Source of the DNA: Tautonia plasticadhaerens
Lineage (GTDB): Bacteria; Planctomycetota; Planctomycetia; Isosphaerales; Isosphaeraceae
Direction of reading: 5' to 3'
Length of the DNA: 64,000 nt
Assembly (NCBI RefSeq): GCF_007752535.1
Contig: NZ_CP036427.1
Coordinates: 186,001 to 250,000 of the forward strand
Position 1 is the first letter of the stretch. The number at the start of each line of letters is the position of its first letter. The notes beneath the pieces were generated by a model. That model searched no databases, was not told the DNA's origin, and saw only the letters and a list, made by a program, of their open reading frames with translations. Both the position numbers and the translations under genes were made by a program. Shown one piece after another: positions 34,652-43,366 of this stretch.

Positions 34652-34946
34652 TCCTCGTGCCTGACGAGCGGAAGGTTCGCGGTGGCATATATGGTCTGCG
34701 AGCAGGCGAGCCATGATTACGCGACCATGACGAAGGGCGTCAGGATGTCGGTGCTCCATGAGCAACGGGTCTGACGCGAAGCGGATCGAGTTAGGTGATG
34801 ATGCACCCGATCACTTCCTACCCCGAGCCCAATGAAGTCTTCCGCCGTGCGAATCTTCACGGGGAAGTGACGCACAAAGCGGACGATCTATCGAACCGCG
34901 TCGACCTGGGTTCCGATGCAATTGTGCAAGCGAGCGGAGGAAGTCC
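34652..34946. other. Intergenic region, nothing recognised
   Basis: Roughly 300 bases with no protein-like frame. GC drops toward 34900, consistent with a promoter for the next gene, but no clear boxes are seen. Confidence 0.3.
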
Positions 34947-35246
34947 ATGAATCAAGTTCCATCTGTACCTGTCTTGTTCGGTGGATTCCCGTTCCTAATC
35001 ACCATCGTCACCTGGGCCCTGACCATTGCGATCCGCGTGGCCTTCGCCATCGGCGTCTGGAGGGACGCGGATACGTTGAGGAGGTCGAGGGAGGGCCCGG
35101 CATTGGTGTCGCCGTTCTGGTGGACCGTGGCGACCCTGCTCGGCGGGGTCTTCGTCGCGGCCGTGTATTGGGTGGTCAATCGCTCGACACTCCGGCCGGG
35201 GTCGCCGTTCAAGGAGGCGGCGGGCGAACATCCCGACGTGGGGTGA
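34947..35246 (+). CDS. Small two-helix membrane protein
   Basis: The 99-residue protein has two transmembrane segments, FLITIVTWALTIAIRVAFAI and FWWTVATLLGGVFVAAVYWV, separated by a charged loop (WRDADTLRRSREG). GGAGG lies 6 bases before the ATG. The layout resembles phospholipase D-nuclease N-terminal-like small membrane proteins, but no firm family can be named. It converges on the kinase gene at 35264. Confidence 0.65.
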   Translation: MNQVPSVPVLFGGFPFLITIVTWALTIAIRVAFAIGVWRDADTLRRSREGPALVSPFWWTVATLLGGVFVAAVYWVVNRSTLRPGSPFKEAAGEHPDVG

Positions 35247-35263
35247 CACGCGGTCCCCCGCCC

Positions 35264-36753
35264 TCACGTGGGCGAGTCCGCCTGCTTGTGCTCGGCCCGG
35301 AGGCGGGAGGCGAGGCGGAACCAGTCCCGCGTCCTGCGGCGGAGCAGGGCCACGAGGGACGCCAGCCAGCAGACGACGATGGCCGTGAACAGGGAGGACG
35401 AGTAGGGGCCGACGGCCCCGGCGGGGGCCATCGCCATGCGATAGAGGTAGAAGGTGAATAGGCCGACGTTGTAGAGCGACGTGACGACCCCCGCCCAGAG
35501 CATCCAATAGCGGCCCGACAGTAAGCCCCGCCCCAGCAGGAGATACCAGACGCCGAAGCCGACCATGACGAGGCTCCAGGCATTGAGACCTCCCGACCCA
35601 CGACGGGAGCCGGCCGGGACGATCCCCTCGAAGCCGACCAGGAGGCAGTAGAGGGACGAGAACCACATCCAGAAGGCGACAAGCAGGACGGCCTGCGGAC
35701 GGGCGGCGATGACCTCCCGGGGGTCGAACCGGTAGCGATAGGGTGCCGCAGCGACGGGCTTACCATCGAGCCAGTCCTGCACGTCGGCCGCGAAGTCGGC
35801 TGCGGATTGATACCGCTCGTCCGGGTCCTTGGCCTCGCCTTGTGGACGACCCCCTCCAGTTCTCGCGGCACGGCCCGGTTCCGCCATCCGACCGGGGTCA
35901 ACGCCTTGGTCACGATCTGGCGGAGGATGCCCTCCCTCGTCGGGGCCGTGATCGGTCGGCGGAGCCCCAGAAGCTCGTAGAGTACCAGGCCCAGCGAGTA
36001 GATGTCGGTGCGGTGATCGACGCGGAGCATACCGGAGACCTGCTCGGGGCTCATGTACATGGGCGTGCCGACCAGTTGACCCGTGTTGGTGACGGTCATG
36101 TCCTCGAAGAAGCGGGCGATGCCGAAGTCGATGACGTGGACACGGAGGTCGCGGTCCAGCATCAGGTTCTCCGGCTTGATGTCGCGGTGGGTGACGCCGC
36201 GTCCGTGGGCGTGGTCCAGGGCCAGGGCGACATCCCGCACGACCTCGCAGCAGCGACGGATGTACGAGGGCGAGGCGATCAGGCGGCTCGCCTCCGGCGT
36301 GATCGAACCGGCCCCCGGTTTCGGCTCAGCGGGTGGGGTGTCCGCCGCATAGGTCTCCGTCGTGCCGTCGAACCGCAGGGGCGGGGCGGTGGCCTCGCCG
36401 GGATGGACGGAGTCCAGGGTCATGCGGGGGTCGCTGGTCGCCGCGAGGCGATCGATGACCGTGCGGAGCGAGACTCCGTCGATGAACTCCATCGCCAGGT
36501 AGCAAACCTGCTCGTCCTGGCCGACGAAGTACATGTCGGCGATCGCCGGATGGTTGAGCCTGGCGGCGGCTTGGGCCTCCCTCCTGAAACGGGCGATGTC
36601 CGATTCGTGGTTGAGGGCCGAGCCGAGGATTTTGAGGGCAACTGTCCGATCGAGCGATAGCTGTCGGGCTCGATAGACGATCCCCATGCCGCCCGCCCCG
36701 AGGCGGCGTTCGATGCGGAAGTCGCCGATCTGGACGCCAGCTTCGAGGTCCAT
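35264..36753 (-). pseudogene. Ser/Thr protein kinase with C-terminal membrane domain, single frameshift
   Basis: From ATG 36753 the frame reads a complete kinase domain: IERRLGAGGMGIVYRARQLS (glycine loop), VALKIL (Lys), GVTHRDIKPENLMLDRD (catalytic loop), VIDFGIARFFEDM (DFG) and GTPMYMSPEQVSGML. Near 35835-35845, after LEGVVHKA, one base is lost. The continuation AKDPDERYQSAADFAADVQD and four membrane helices (such as AVLLVAFWMWFSSLYCLLVG and LVMVGFGVWYLLLGRGLL) lies in the next frame and ends at 35264. An intact protein of about 495 residues would be a membrane-anchored kinase. It is either a recent pseudogene or a sequencing error. Confidence 0.8.
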
Positions 36754-36958
36754 CCGCCGCTCACCTCGCAGATCGGGAGGTTTACTTCATCCCCGATGAT
36801 ACCCGCCGGCAATGGCTACGTCGCCGACCGAGTCGGCGGCGGGCTTCGGTCGTGCCGGCCGTGCCTCTTGTGCGAGCCGGCTTGACGAGCCTCGGCACGA
36901 CGATATGCTTGTCGGCACGGCCCTTGCTAATACGTCTCTCATGGAGGAGAGACTACCA

Positions 36959-37159
36959 ATGAACGACATGACTTATTTCGATCGCCTGGTCGCCTCGACG
37001 CGGCGGATCGCACGGCACTCCTGGCATCCCGGCAAGGAGAAGGCGATCGAACTGGCAGTTGAGGACATCAACGACCTCCTGGTCGCTGGCCGGATCAGCG
37101 TCCCGCAACGGGACGTGCTGCGGGGAATTCTGCTGGGGGGTCGCTCGAACGCGGCCTGA
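36959..37159 (+). CDS. Small conserved protein (paralogue of 17718)
   Basis: The 66-residue protein MNDMTYFDRLVASTRRIARH continues with SWHPGKEKAIELAVEDINDL and ends GILLGGRSNAA. GGAGGAGAG lies 8 bases before the ATG; an in-frame ATG at 36941 overlaps that site and is less likely. A shortened relative is at 17718-17894. The protein is basic and helical; its function is unknown. Confidence 0.65.
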   Translation: MNDMTYFDRLVASTRRIARHSWHPGKEKAIELAVEDINDLLVAGRISVPQRDVLRGILLGGRSNAA

Positions 37160-37255
37160 CGAGGTCGGATGAAGGCCGTATGAGGTGCGACCGTCGAGTC
37201 GGGCGTTGGTTCCCTTTTTGGCGTCGGACGCGAAGCCTCCTGGCGTCGGCTTCAC

Positions 37256-37268
37256 GGCGGAGCAGGGG
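37256..37268 (-). repeat. Dispersed intergenic repeat core
   Basis: GGCGGAGCAGGGG, exact core on the minus strand; no perfect hairpin directly adjacent. Confidence 0.6.
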
Positions 37269-37473
37269 CCGGAATCGCTCGATGGAAATGTCCACGGCCG
37301 ACAGCACGGTGCCTGGACTCTCACGACCGACTTGCTCGCCCCCGAGTCATAGAACACGTCGTATCGTCGCCATTCGGTGAGGAAATCCGAGAGTGTCCAC
37401 CGGGAGGAGGCGTCGGGATTCCCGTCGCTCTATCCCGGTGAACGCCGGAAGTCCGGCAATCCATCCAAGCCCG

Positions 37474-37509
37474 CCCCTGCTCCGCTCGTGGCGGCTCGGC
37501 CGAGCCGCC
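37474..37509 (+). repeat. Dispersed intergenic repeat core with 10-bp hairpin
   Basis: CCCCTGCTCCGC (37474-37485) is followed after TCGT by GGCGGCTCGG and its exact complement CCGAGCCGCC (37490-37509). Confidence 0.7.
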
Positions 37510-37878
37510 GCCGTCCACGTCACGGCTCGTTAACCAACTCCTCTATCAACTGTCCTTCATCGCTGCACGAGGTGACGACGTGCGGTTACGAACGCTGGAT
37601 GGCTTTCCCTGCGGCCTGGCGTCGATGAGGGGGCACGCTGGCAATCGGTTCACCACTTCGCATCCGTGCGGTCAGCCTGATTACTTGGCTTCTACGTGGC
37701 CCTGACCGCGATCCATCCCGGCAGGGCAGTCGAGCCGACCGAGGAGCCGTGCAGACGCATTGCATCCACGCGTTCCGATCCACCGCTGCCGAGCGGCACG
37801 TTTCACCAGCAGCTATCAGCCGGTACGGCCTGTGCCACCTCGGCCATCACCAGCTTCCCCACGAACAAGGACCGTACA

Positions 37879-38424
37879 ATGCCCCGACAGCACGGCCCCT
37901 GGACCATCCACGAGTCGAACCGGGTCTATCGGAACCCGTTCATCGAGGTCGTCGAGGACCGCGTGACCCGGCCTGACGGCCAGCCCAGCATCTACGGCAC
38001 CGTCGCGATGAAGCCGGGGGTCGCCGTCCTGCCGGTCGATGAGGACGGCACGGCCTACCTGACGCGGGAGTTCCGCTACGCGATCGGCCGCGACAGCATC
38101 GAGGTCGCCGGGGGCGGCATCGAAGACGGCGAATCGCCGCTGGACGCGGCGAGGCGTGAGGCCCGCGAGGAACTTGGCGTCGAGGCATCCGAGTGGGTTG
38201 ATCTCGGGACCATCGACCCCTTCACGGCGGTCGTCCGCAGCCCGTCCCACCTGTTCGTGGCCCGAGGTCTATCGCTCACGCCGACGGATCGAGACGGGAC
38301 CGAAGTGATCGAGGTCGTCAAGGTGCCGTTCGACGATGCAGTGCGGAAGGTGATGGACAGCACGATCACGCACGGTCCAAGCTGCGTGCTCATCCTGAAG
38401 GCGGCGAGGGTGCTGGGGCGGTAG
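37879..38424 (+). CDS. NUDIX hydrolase (ADP-ribose pyrophosphatase-like)
   Basis: The start at 37879 (MPRQHGPWTIHESNRVYRNP) is supported by the conserved N-terminal strand of ADPR pyrophosphatases. The NUDIX box is complete: GGIEDGESPLDAARREAREE followed by LGV, with the REAREEL metal-binding core. FTAVVRSPSHLFVARGL and EVVKVPFDDAVRKVMD are typical of the family. The enzyme would hydrolyse ADP-ribose or a related NDP-X in the cytoplasm. The 3' end overlaps the convergent receiver gene by 35 bases. Confidence 0.8.
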   Translation: MPRQHGPWTIHESNRVYRNPFIEVVEDRVTRPDGQPSIYGTVAMKPGVAVLPVDEDGTAYLTREFRYAIGRDSIEVAGGGIEDGESPLDAARREAREELGVEASEWVDLGTIDPFTAVVRSPSHLFVARGLSLTPTDRDGTEVIEVVKVPFDDAVRKVMDSTITHGPSCVLILKAARVLGR

Positions 38425-38827
38425 GGGTGGCACCGTGATCCCGTTCCCCCTGCCCCTCGCAGACGCGGCACGGCTCGATCCAGACTCCCGGCAGGCGGAT
38501 CGGCTTCGACAGCATCGCGTCGGGCTTCAGCAGGGCCACTTCCCGCAGTTGGGCCAGGTCCATGCTGCCCGTGCAGACCGCCACGCGGGTCCTGAATCCC
38601 TCGGCACGCACCCGCTCCAGGATGGCCCGGCCATCGCCATCGGGCAGCTTCAGGTCCAGTATCAGGCAGCACGGCTCGGGTCCGGCGTCGAGCGACGTGA
38701 GCCCATCGGCCACCGTGCCCGCCACGCGGACATCCCATCCCGACCGGCCGTAGTAGGCCCGGAGGGAATCGCGGGGCCCCTCGTCGTCCTCGACGATCAG
38801 CAGCCGATGCCCGTTCATGTCGTCCAC
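38390..38827 (-). CDS. Orphan response-regulator receiver protein
   Basis: The 145-residue protein is a single receiver domain: RLLIVEDDEGPRDSLRAYYG (acidic pocket), CCLILDLKLPDGDG (phospho-acceptor Asp), RVAVCTGSMDL (Thr/Ser) and LSKPIRLPG (Lys). There is no output domain, so it should act by protein contacts. The last 30 residues (ERDHGATPTAPAPSPPSG) overlap the NUDIX gene and may not matter. A second receiver gene follows upstream at 38990, suggesting a shared phosphorelay. Confidence 0.8.
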   Translation of the reverse strand: MDDMNGHRLLIVEDDEGPRDSLRAYYGRSGWDVRVAGTVADGLTSLDAGPEPCCLILDLKLPDGDGRAILERVRAEGFRTRVAVCTGSMDLAQLREVALLKPDAMLSKPIRLPGVWIEPCRVCEGQGERDHGATPTAPAPSPPSG

Positions 38828-38989
38828 CCCGGAGATGGACCGACGAACCGCATCCTCCGTCCGTCAGCCGCGACCGGCACTCCCATCCATCGCCGTCGAT
38901 GATAGCGTCCGGGGCAGCGGGAGGCGACTGTCAACCGCCCGCACCCTCGCAGATCGTTCCCCCAGAACGGCCTGGCAGCGGCGATGACC

Positions 38990-39364
38990 CTACGCCGTCA
39001 CGACCCCACATGCCCGGCACAGTCGATCCGGGTCGGCTGGCTTCGGGAGCACGGCATCCGGCCGCAGGGCCTCCAATTCACGCAGCAACGCCTCATCCTG
39101 CGTCCCCGAGTGGACCACAACGCGGGTCGGTAGCCGTTCGTCGCGGACCTTCCGCAGGATGGTGTCACCCCTGCCGTCGGGCAAGTCCATGTCGAGGATA
39201 AGGCAGTCGGGCGGGTCGCTGTGGTCCAGGATGGCCACCCCCTTGGCGATCGTGGCGGCTTCGATCACTTCCCAACCGCGTCGGGCGAAGATTCGCCGCA
39301 AGGCGAGACGGGTTCCCTCGCTGTCTTCGACCAGCAGCATCCGATGCCCGTGCCCATCCATCAC
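38990..39364 (-). CDS. Orphan response-regulator receiver protein
   Basis: The 124-residue receiver domain has RMLLVEDSEGTRLALRRIFA, CLILDMDLPDGRG with the phospho-Asp, RVVVHSGTQDE and VLPKPADPDRL with the conserved Lys. The C-terminus (CRACGVVTA) has two Cys. It precedes the 38390 receiver gene on the same strand with a 160-base gap. The two are paralogues with about 35 percent identity by eye. No sensor kinase is nearby. Confidence 0.75.
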   Translation of the reverse strand: MMDGHGHRMLLVEDSEGTRLALRRIFARRGWEVIEAATIAKGVAILDHSDPPDCLILDMDLPDGRGDTILRKVRDERLPTRVVVHSGTQDEALLRELEALRPDAVLPKPADPDRLCRACGVVTA

Positions 39365-39673
39365 GGCGTCTCCAGTTCGTCGCTCCGTGGTGCGTCCGCA
39401 TCGCTAAGCGGTCAAGCACATAAGCAATCTATGTGCCCGCCACGTTCTCGAACCCGGCGGATCGAGCAACACCGGACCCTCGGCGACGGTCGCTGCCCGG
39501 CCCGTCGGCCGCAGGATTCTCACTCTCGCGTCAGAACTCTGCCCCGATCTAACTTGCGGCTACTGCTCCAAGTCGATGGTATGTCACGGCATATGAAGAA
39601 TTCGAATCGGCCGGCACGTGCCCTGCATCTGTCCCCTCCGAATCATCGGGACCCCCGATCGGAGGACAGCAAC

Positions 39674-40150
39674 ATGCGGACGATTCTCCTGGCGGGCCTG
39701 CTGGCCCTCTGCGGCACCGTGGCAACGGCACGGGCCGACGACTGGAAGGACGAAAGCGGAACGGGTCGGGGGTTCTTCCCCGGCGGTCCACCGCCTTGGG
39801 CCGGTCATGGTGAGCCACCTGATTGGGCACGCGGGCGTGGCGTCTGGGACGGCCACTTCAAGCACCACGGCGGCATCCCGCCTGGTCAGGCCAAGAAGCT
39901 GTTCCGGCCCGGCCACGGCTACGGTGGATATCCCCCGTACCCACCGACCTACCATGGGCATCAGGGCTGGATCGGCGTGCCGGGGCTGGACGCCGGATAC
40001 GACCAGTGGCGACGGGACGCCGAGCGGTCCTATCGTCGGGGCGACATCCACATCCAAGGCTGGCAGCAGCGGCCCTACCCCTACCCCTACGTCCAGCCGG
40101 GACACGGCGATTATCCGCCGATCCCTTCCCCGTATGGGTGGCCGAGATAA
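39674..40150 (+). CDS. Secreted Gly/Pro/Tyr/His-rich protein
   Basis: A signal peptide (MRTILLAGLLALCGTVATAR, cleavage probably after ARA) is followed by low-complexity sequence rich in Gly, Pro, Tyr, His and Trp (PGGPPPWAGHGEPPDW, PGHGYGGYPPYPPTYHGHQG, RPYPYPYVQPGHGDYPPIP). GGAGGA lies 8 bases before the ATG. The 158-residue product should be periplasmic or extracellular. Composition suggests a surface or matrix protein, perhaps metal-binding through His. No family is named. Confidence 0.6.
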   Translation: MRTILLAGLLALCGTVATARADDWKDESGTGRGFFPGGPPPWAGHGEPPDWARGRGVWDGHFKHHGGIPPGQAKKLFRPGHGYGGYPPYPPTYHGHQGWIGVPGLDAGYDQWRRDAERSYRRGDIHIQGWQQRPYPYPYVQPGHGDYPPIPSPYGWPR

Positions 40151-40350
40151 TCCGTGCGTCGTCGGCCCACCGGATCGTGCGGACGTGGCCCCGGTGCGGT
40201 GAAGGCGGGGTTCCTGGATGCCTTGCATCATGGCATCCTGATGCATCGACGCCCCTTGGCATCGTCCGCTGGCTATTTCCCCTTGCCCCTGGCCGCGAAG
40301 CAACCTCCGATTTCGGGGAGGAGAGATTCCCCGCCTCGTGGAACCACGTC

Positions 40351-40989
40351 TCAGATCGCCGACAGTACATGATTCGAGAGCAGCATCCGCCGCACGAGTG
40401 CCCCGCCGTCCTGCGAGACAACCTGGATGCGGGACGCCGGCAGGTCATAGCCGCCCACGCGGGCGAACTCGGCCTGGAACGTCTCGACCTTGCTCAGCCT
40501 GCCGGTCCCGGCCTCCCAATAGGTCACCGTGTAGACGCTCGGCAGGTGCTTGCCCTCGGCGTTCTCCGCCCCCAGCACGGTCACGATGGAGAACTTCGTG
40601 TCGCCCATCGTCCGGCTGACCTCTCGGAAACGATCCCCCTCGATGCGGTAAGTCGATGAGAAGCGGTCGCCCGTTGCAACAATGAGCCGCCCCAGCGGAT
40701 GCTCGCCCTCGGCCTCGCCGTACTCGGCCTCGGCACTGAAGGGGCTCGGCCCCGCCCGCAGGTGCATGACCTCCGATCGGAGTTGGTCCGTCGCCCACTG
40801 CCGGGCCTCGCCCTCGGCGGCATCGACCTCGACCTCTCCGTCCGGCATGACCCGGACCATACCCTCGGTCCGCTCGCCGTTCATCAAGACGACCAGATCG
40901 CCCGAGAAGCCGGGGAAAGGCTCGGGCCAGGTGGCCCGATGTTCGCGGGCACGTCGAAGCCGCTCGGTCGCGGAATCCTCTCGGGCCAT
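40351..40989 (-). CDS. DUF3386 family protein
   Basis: The 212-residue protein (start 40989) matches the DUF3386 layout: ATWPEPFPGFSGDLVVLMNG, then MVRVMPDGEVEVDAAEGEAR, and SEVMHLRAGPSPFSAEAEYG. The middle and end contain TYRIEGDRFREVSRTMGDTK and YTVTYWEAGTGRLSKVETFQ. The family occurs in cyanobacteria and planctomycetes; its role is unknown. No signal peptide is seen, so it should be cytoplasmic. An earlier in-frame start (41061) adds only unlikely residues. Confidence 0.7.
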   Translation of the reverse strand: MAREDSATERLRRAREHRATWPEPFPGFSGDLVVLMNGERTEGMVRVMPDGEVEVDAAEGEARQWATDQLRSEVMHLRAGPSPFSAEAEYGEAEGEHPLGRLIVATGDRFSSTYRIEGDRFREVSRTMGDTKFSIVTVLGAENAEGKHLPSVYTVTYWEAGTGRLSKVETFQAEFARVGGYDLPASRIQVVSQDGGALVRRMLLSNHVLSAI

Positions 40990-41186
40990 GTCCGACTCCT
41001 TGCAGTGACTCTGCCGCCTTATCTCCTCGATACGGTAGTTGATCCGCCGGCATCGGTCCACCGACGCGTTTCCTCGTCGGGGACCGGCGAGTCGCCGATC
41101 AGACGGTCATCAAGCTCCCCCCGCGAGAATGCGATGCGGCCGATGAGGTTTGGCGTCAGCGGGAAGCCTCCTTCGTCTGCTTCCCA

Positions 41187-41199
41187 GGCGGAGCAGGGG
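41187..41199 (-). repeat. Dispersed intergenic repeat core
   Basis: GGCGGAGCAGGGG, exact core on the minus strand. Confidence 0.6.
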
Positions 41200-41378
41200 A
41201 CGGTCGAGTTCGGGAACCGCTCGATGGCGAGGTCTGCGGCGGAACATCCGGCGTCCCACCGATTCGCCCCGCGTCGTGGCCGACCGGAGGCGGAGAATTG
41301 CCCGATCGACGAGTTGTTGGGGTTCAGGTCGCCGGCCCTATCGAGGACGCCCGGAGTCCGGCCTCTGGCTGATATTGT

Positions 41379-41415
41379 CCCCTGCTCCGCTCGCGGGCGA
41401 CTCGGCTGAGCCGCC
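41379..41415 (+). repeat. Dispersed intergenic repeat core with imperfect 10-bp hairpin
   Basis: CCCCTGCTCCGC is followed by GGCGACTCGG and CTGAGCCGCC (41396-41415), a hairpin with two mismatched positions relative to the 37474 copy. Confidence 0.6.
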
Positions 41416-41546
41416 GCGACCAGTGTCGCGTCCGCCGATCGGGGACCGGGCACCCAAGGTGGCCGTGTGGGCAGTCGGCGGTCCCGCCGCTTTCGGCCCT
41501 GATCCCTCCGGCTTGCCGTCTCGACCAATCCCCTGACCTCGACGCC

Positions 41547-42453
41547 CTATTCCGTCGCAGTATCTCCGGTCTTGAGGTCGCGGAGTAGCTTTTCGCGGAC
41601 CTTCGCATAGATCGCCGCGTCCAGGTCCCATCCCCGGGCGTCAGCGATCACCTTCTTGGTAACATCAACTCTCCGCTCGTGCTGCCACTTCTTGAAGATG
41701 AAATCGTCCAGCGTGACGGGAAACAGCACATCGGCATCAATCTTCCTCCTGCCCCGCTTCGCTCTTGCCTTCTCGTCCTCCTGAATGATGGCCCTTTCAA
41801 TTTCACGATTGACGGCGGGGCTTTTGAGCGACGACTGGCTGGCGATCAGCACCAACTTGTCGTGCACGCGGATGGCCTGGTCGATCTCACCCCAGAGTGA
41901 GCGTCCTGTGCGGGCATCGTGATCCCACTTCCAACAGCGGATACCTGCGGCTTGGAGGTCGTTGTGTAGGCGGCTGGCAAACTCCTCGTCGGCGGTGCTG
42001 TAGCTGATGAAGCAGGAGTAGAACTGGTTGGGTTCGATGGCACCGATTAGGGTGGGGAGGTTTGCAATCCAAGCGTCGGGTAGACCGCAGCCGCGAAGGA
42101 ATATGGCAGGAATTATTCCCCGTGAGCGGATGAGGGTGTCCGTCCCTATCATGCTCGGTGCCTGATGAGTGACGAGTTCAAGCCCCTTCGTCTCCGAGAG
42201 GTCCAAGGCCACAAGGATCGTGCTCAGACAGACGGAGTTGCTGAGGTCTGCCCCAGTTAGAACGGCTCCCGCAAGATTGGCCCCTGCAAGATCACTCCAA
42301 TTCAGTTTGGCATTCCAAAGGAAGGCCGATCGTAGGTTTGCTCCATTAAGGCTGGTCCTGCGAAGGTTGGCTCCCCCGAGATCGGCGAAGCTGAGATTGG
42401 TCCAACCGAGTCGGGCACCTTCTAATGCCGAGTTGACGAGGCAGACTTCGCTT
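41547..42453 (-). pseudogene. Pentapeptide-repeat plus TIR protein, N-terminus removed by IS5
   Basis: From the IS5 boundary at 42453 the frame shows pentapeptide repeats (ADLGGANLRRTSLNGANLRS, then AGANLAGAVLTGADLSNSV). After a linker the TIR domain reads FYSCFISYSTADEEFASRLH, AGIRCWKWDHDARTGRSLWG, and KLVLIASQSSLKSPAVNREI with Glu in VNREIERAI as the likely NAD-cleaving residue. It ends at 41547. The frame is open into the IS5, and the native start is lost. Such proteins are candidates for TIR-based abortive-infection defence. Without its N-terminus and promoter it is probably silent. Confidence 0.7.
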
Positions 42454-43362
42454 AGAAGCCCTGACAAAACCGGGTGAATCACATCACATCCTGGTGGAGG
42501 ATACGGAAGCAGATGACACAGGCCGCCAGGGTCGTCCAGGCGTCCCGGATCACCCCCAGCCGGTCGTACCGCACCCGCATCCGCCGCAGGCCCTTGATCC
42601 AGCCGATCGTCCGCTCCACCACCCAGCGGACCTTGCCCAGCCCGCTGCCGTGCGGTGTCCGACGCTTGGCGATGTGCGGCTCGATGCCCATCCAACGCAG
42701 TAACGCCCTCGTCCCCTCGCTGTCGTAGCCCCGGTCGGCATACAGGTCATCCGGCAACTGCTTCGGCCTGCCCGGTTTGCCGGCGACGCTCGGGAAGTCG
42801 AGCACCAGCGGGATGATCTGGCGGTGGTCGCTCTCGTTGGCCCCGGCGGTGCGGATCGCCAGCGGCACTCCGGTGCGACTGACCATCACCGTGTGCTTCG
42901 TGCCCTTCCTGCTGCGGTCGACGGGGCTCGGGCCGGTCGCCTCGCCGCCGCCGGAGGCCCGCACCGTCACGCCGTCGACGACCACCGTGTCGGTCTCCAG
43001 CTTGCCAGCCTTGCGGAGCAGCCTCAGCAGGTCGGCATGGAGGCGGTCCCAGATGCCGGCCTCCTCCCAGGCCCGCAGCCGGCGATGGGCGGTGCGACCT
43101 GAGCAGCCGAGTTCCTGCGGGACATCCTCCCAGCGATTGCCGGTGGCCAGGACGAACCAGATGACACGCAGGGCGACCCGGTGCCCGATCGGCGGACGCC
43201 CGCCGTAGGGGCCGATGGCCGGTTCCGGCGGCAGGTGGTGGGCAACCAGATCGAAGAACTCGTCCGGCATGTGGGCGCTCGCCATGGTGGTGTCTCCTTC
43301 GGTTCGGAGGAAAACAGCACCAGGGCGCAAACTCCATGCCACACGGTTTTGTCAGGGCTTCT
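42454..43362 (-). mobile_element. IS5-family element copy 2 (909 bp)
   Basis: Same 19-base inverted repeat ends and length as the copy at 31733-32641, in the opposite orientation. It is inserted in the 5' part of the pentapeptide-TIR gene. An IS701-type element starts only 4 bases beyond it. Confidence 0.9.
42479..43285 (-). CDS. IS5-family transposase, second copy
   Basis: The 268-residue protein is nearly identical to the 31810-32616 transposase; the visible change is VIRDAW for VIQDAW near the end. DDE residues sit in TDTVVVDGVTV, LYADRGYDSEG and VRWVVERTIGWIKG. It appears intact, which together with the near-identity points to recent transposition. Confidence 0.9.
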   Translation of the reverse strand: MASAHMPDEFFDLVAHHLPPEPAIGPYGGRPPIGHRVALRVIWFVLATGNRWEDVPQELGCSGRTAHRRLRAWEEAGIWDRLHADLLRLLRKAGKLETDTVVVDGVTVRASGGGEATGPSPVDRSRKGTKHTVMVSRTGVPLAIRTAGANESDHRQIIPLVLDFPSVAGKPGRPKQLPDDLYADRGYDSEGTRALLRWMGIEPHIAKRRTPHGSGLGKVRWVVERTIGWIKGLRRMRVRYDRLGVIRDAWTTLAACVICFRILHQDVM

Positions 43363-43366
43363 AATG

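Larger units (their letters stand above)
37160..37878. other. Long intergenic region with two inverted repeat-family copies
   Basis: About 720 bases without a recognised gene. Copies of the dispersed repeat lie at 37256-37268 (minus) and 37474-37509 (plus), 217 bases apart and pointing away from each other. Confidence 0.4.
40990..41546. other. Intergenic region with two inverted repeat-family copies
   Basis: About 560 bases with no recognised gene. Dispersed repeat copies lie at 41187-41199 (minus) and 41379-41415 (plus), 191 bases apart, in the same outward arrangement as the pair near 37.3 kb. Confidence 0.4.

Noticed and set aside
41019-41528. Minus-strand frame containing LTPNLIGRIAFSRGELDDRL
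   Set aside because: The frame crosses two dispersed repeat copies and has no ribosome site or family match.
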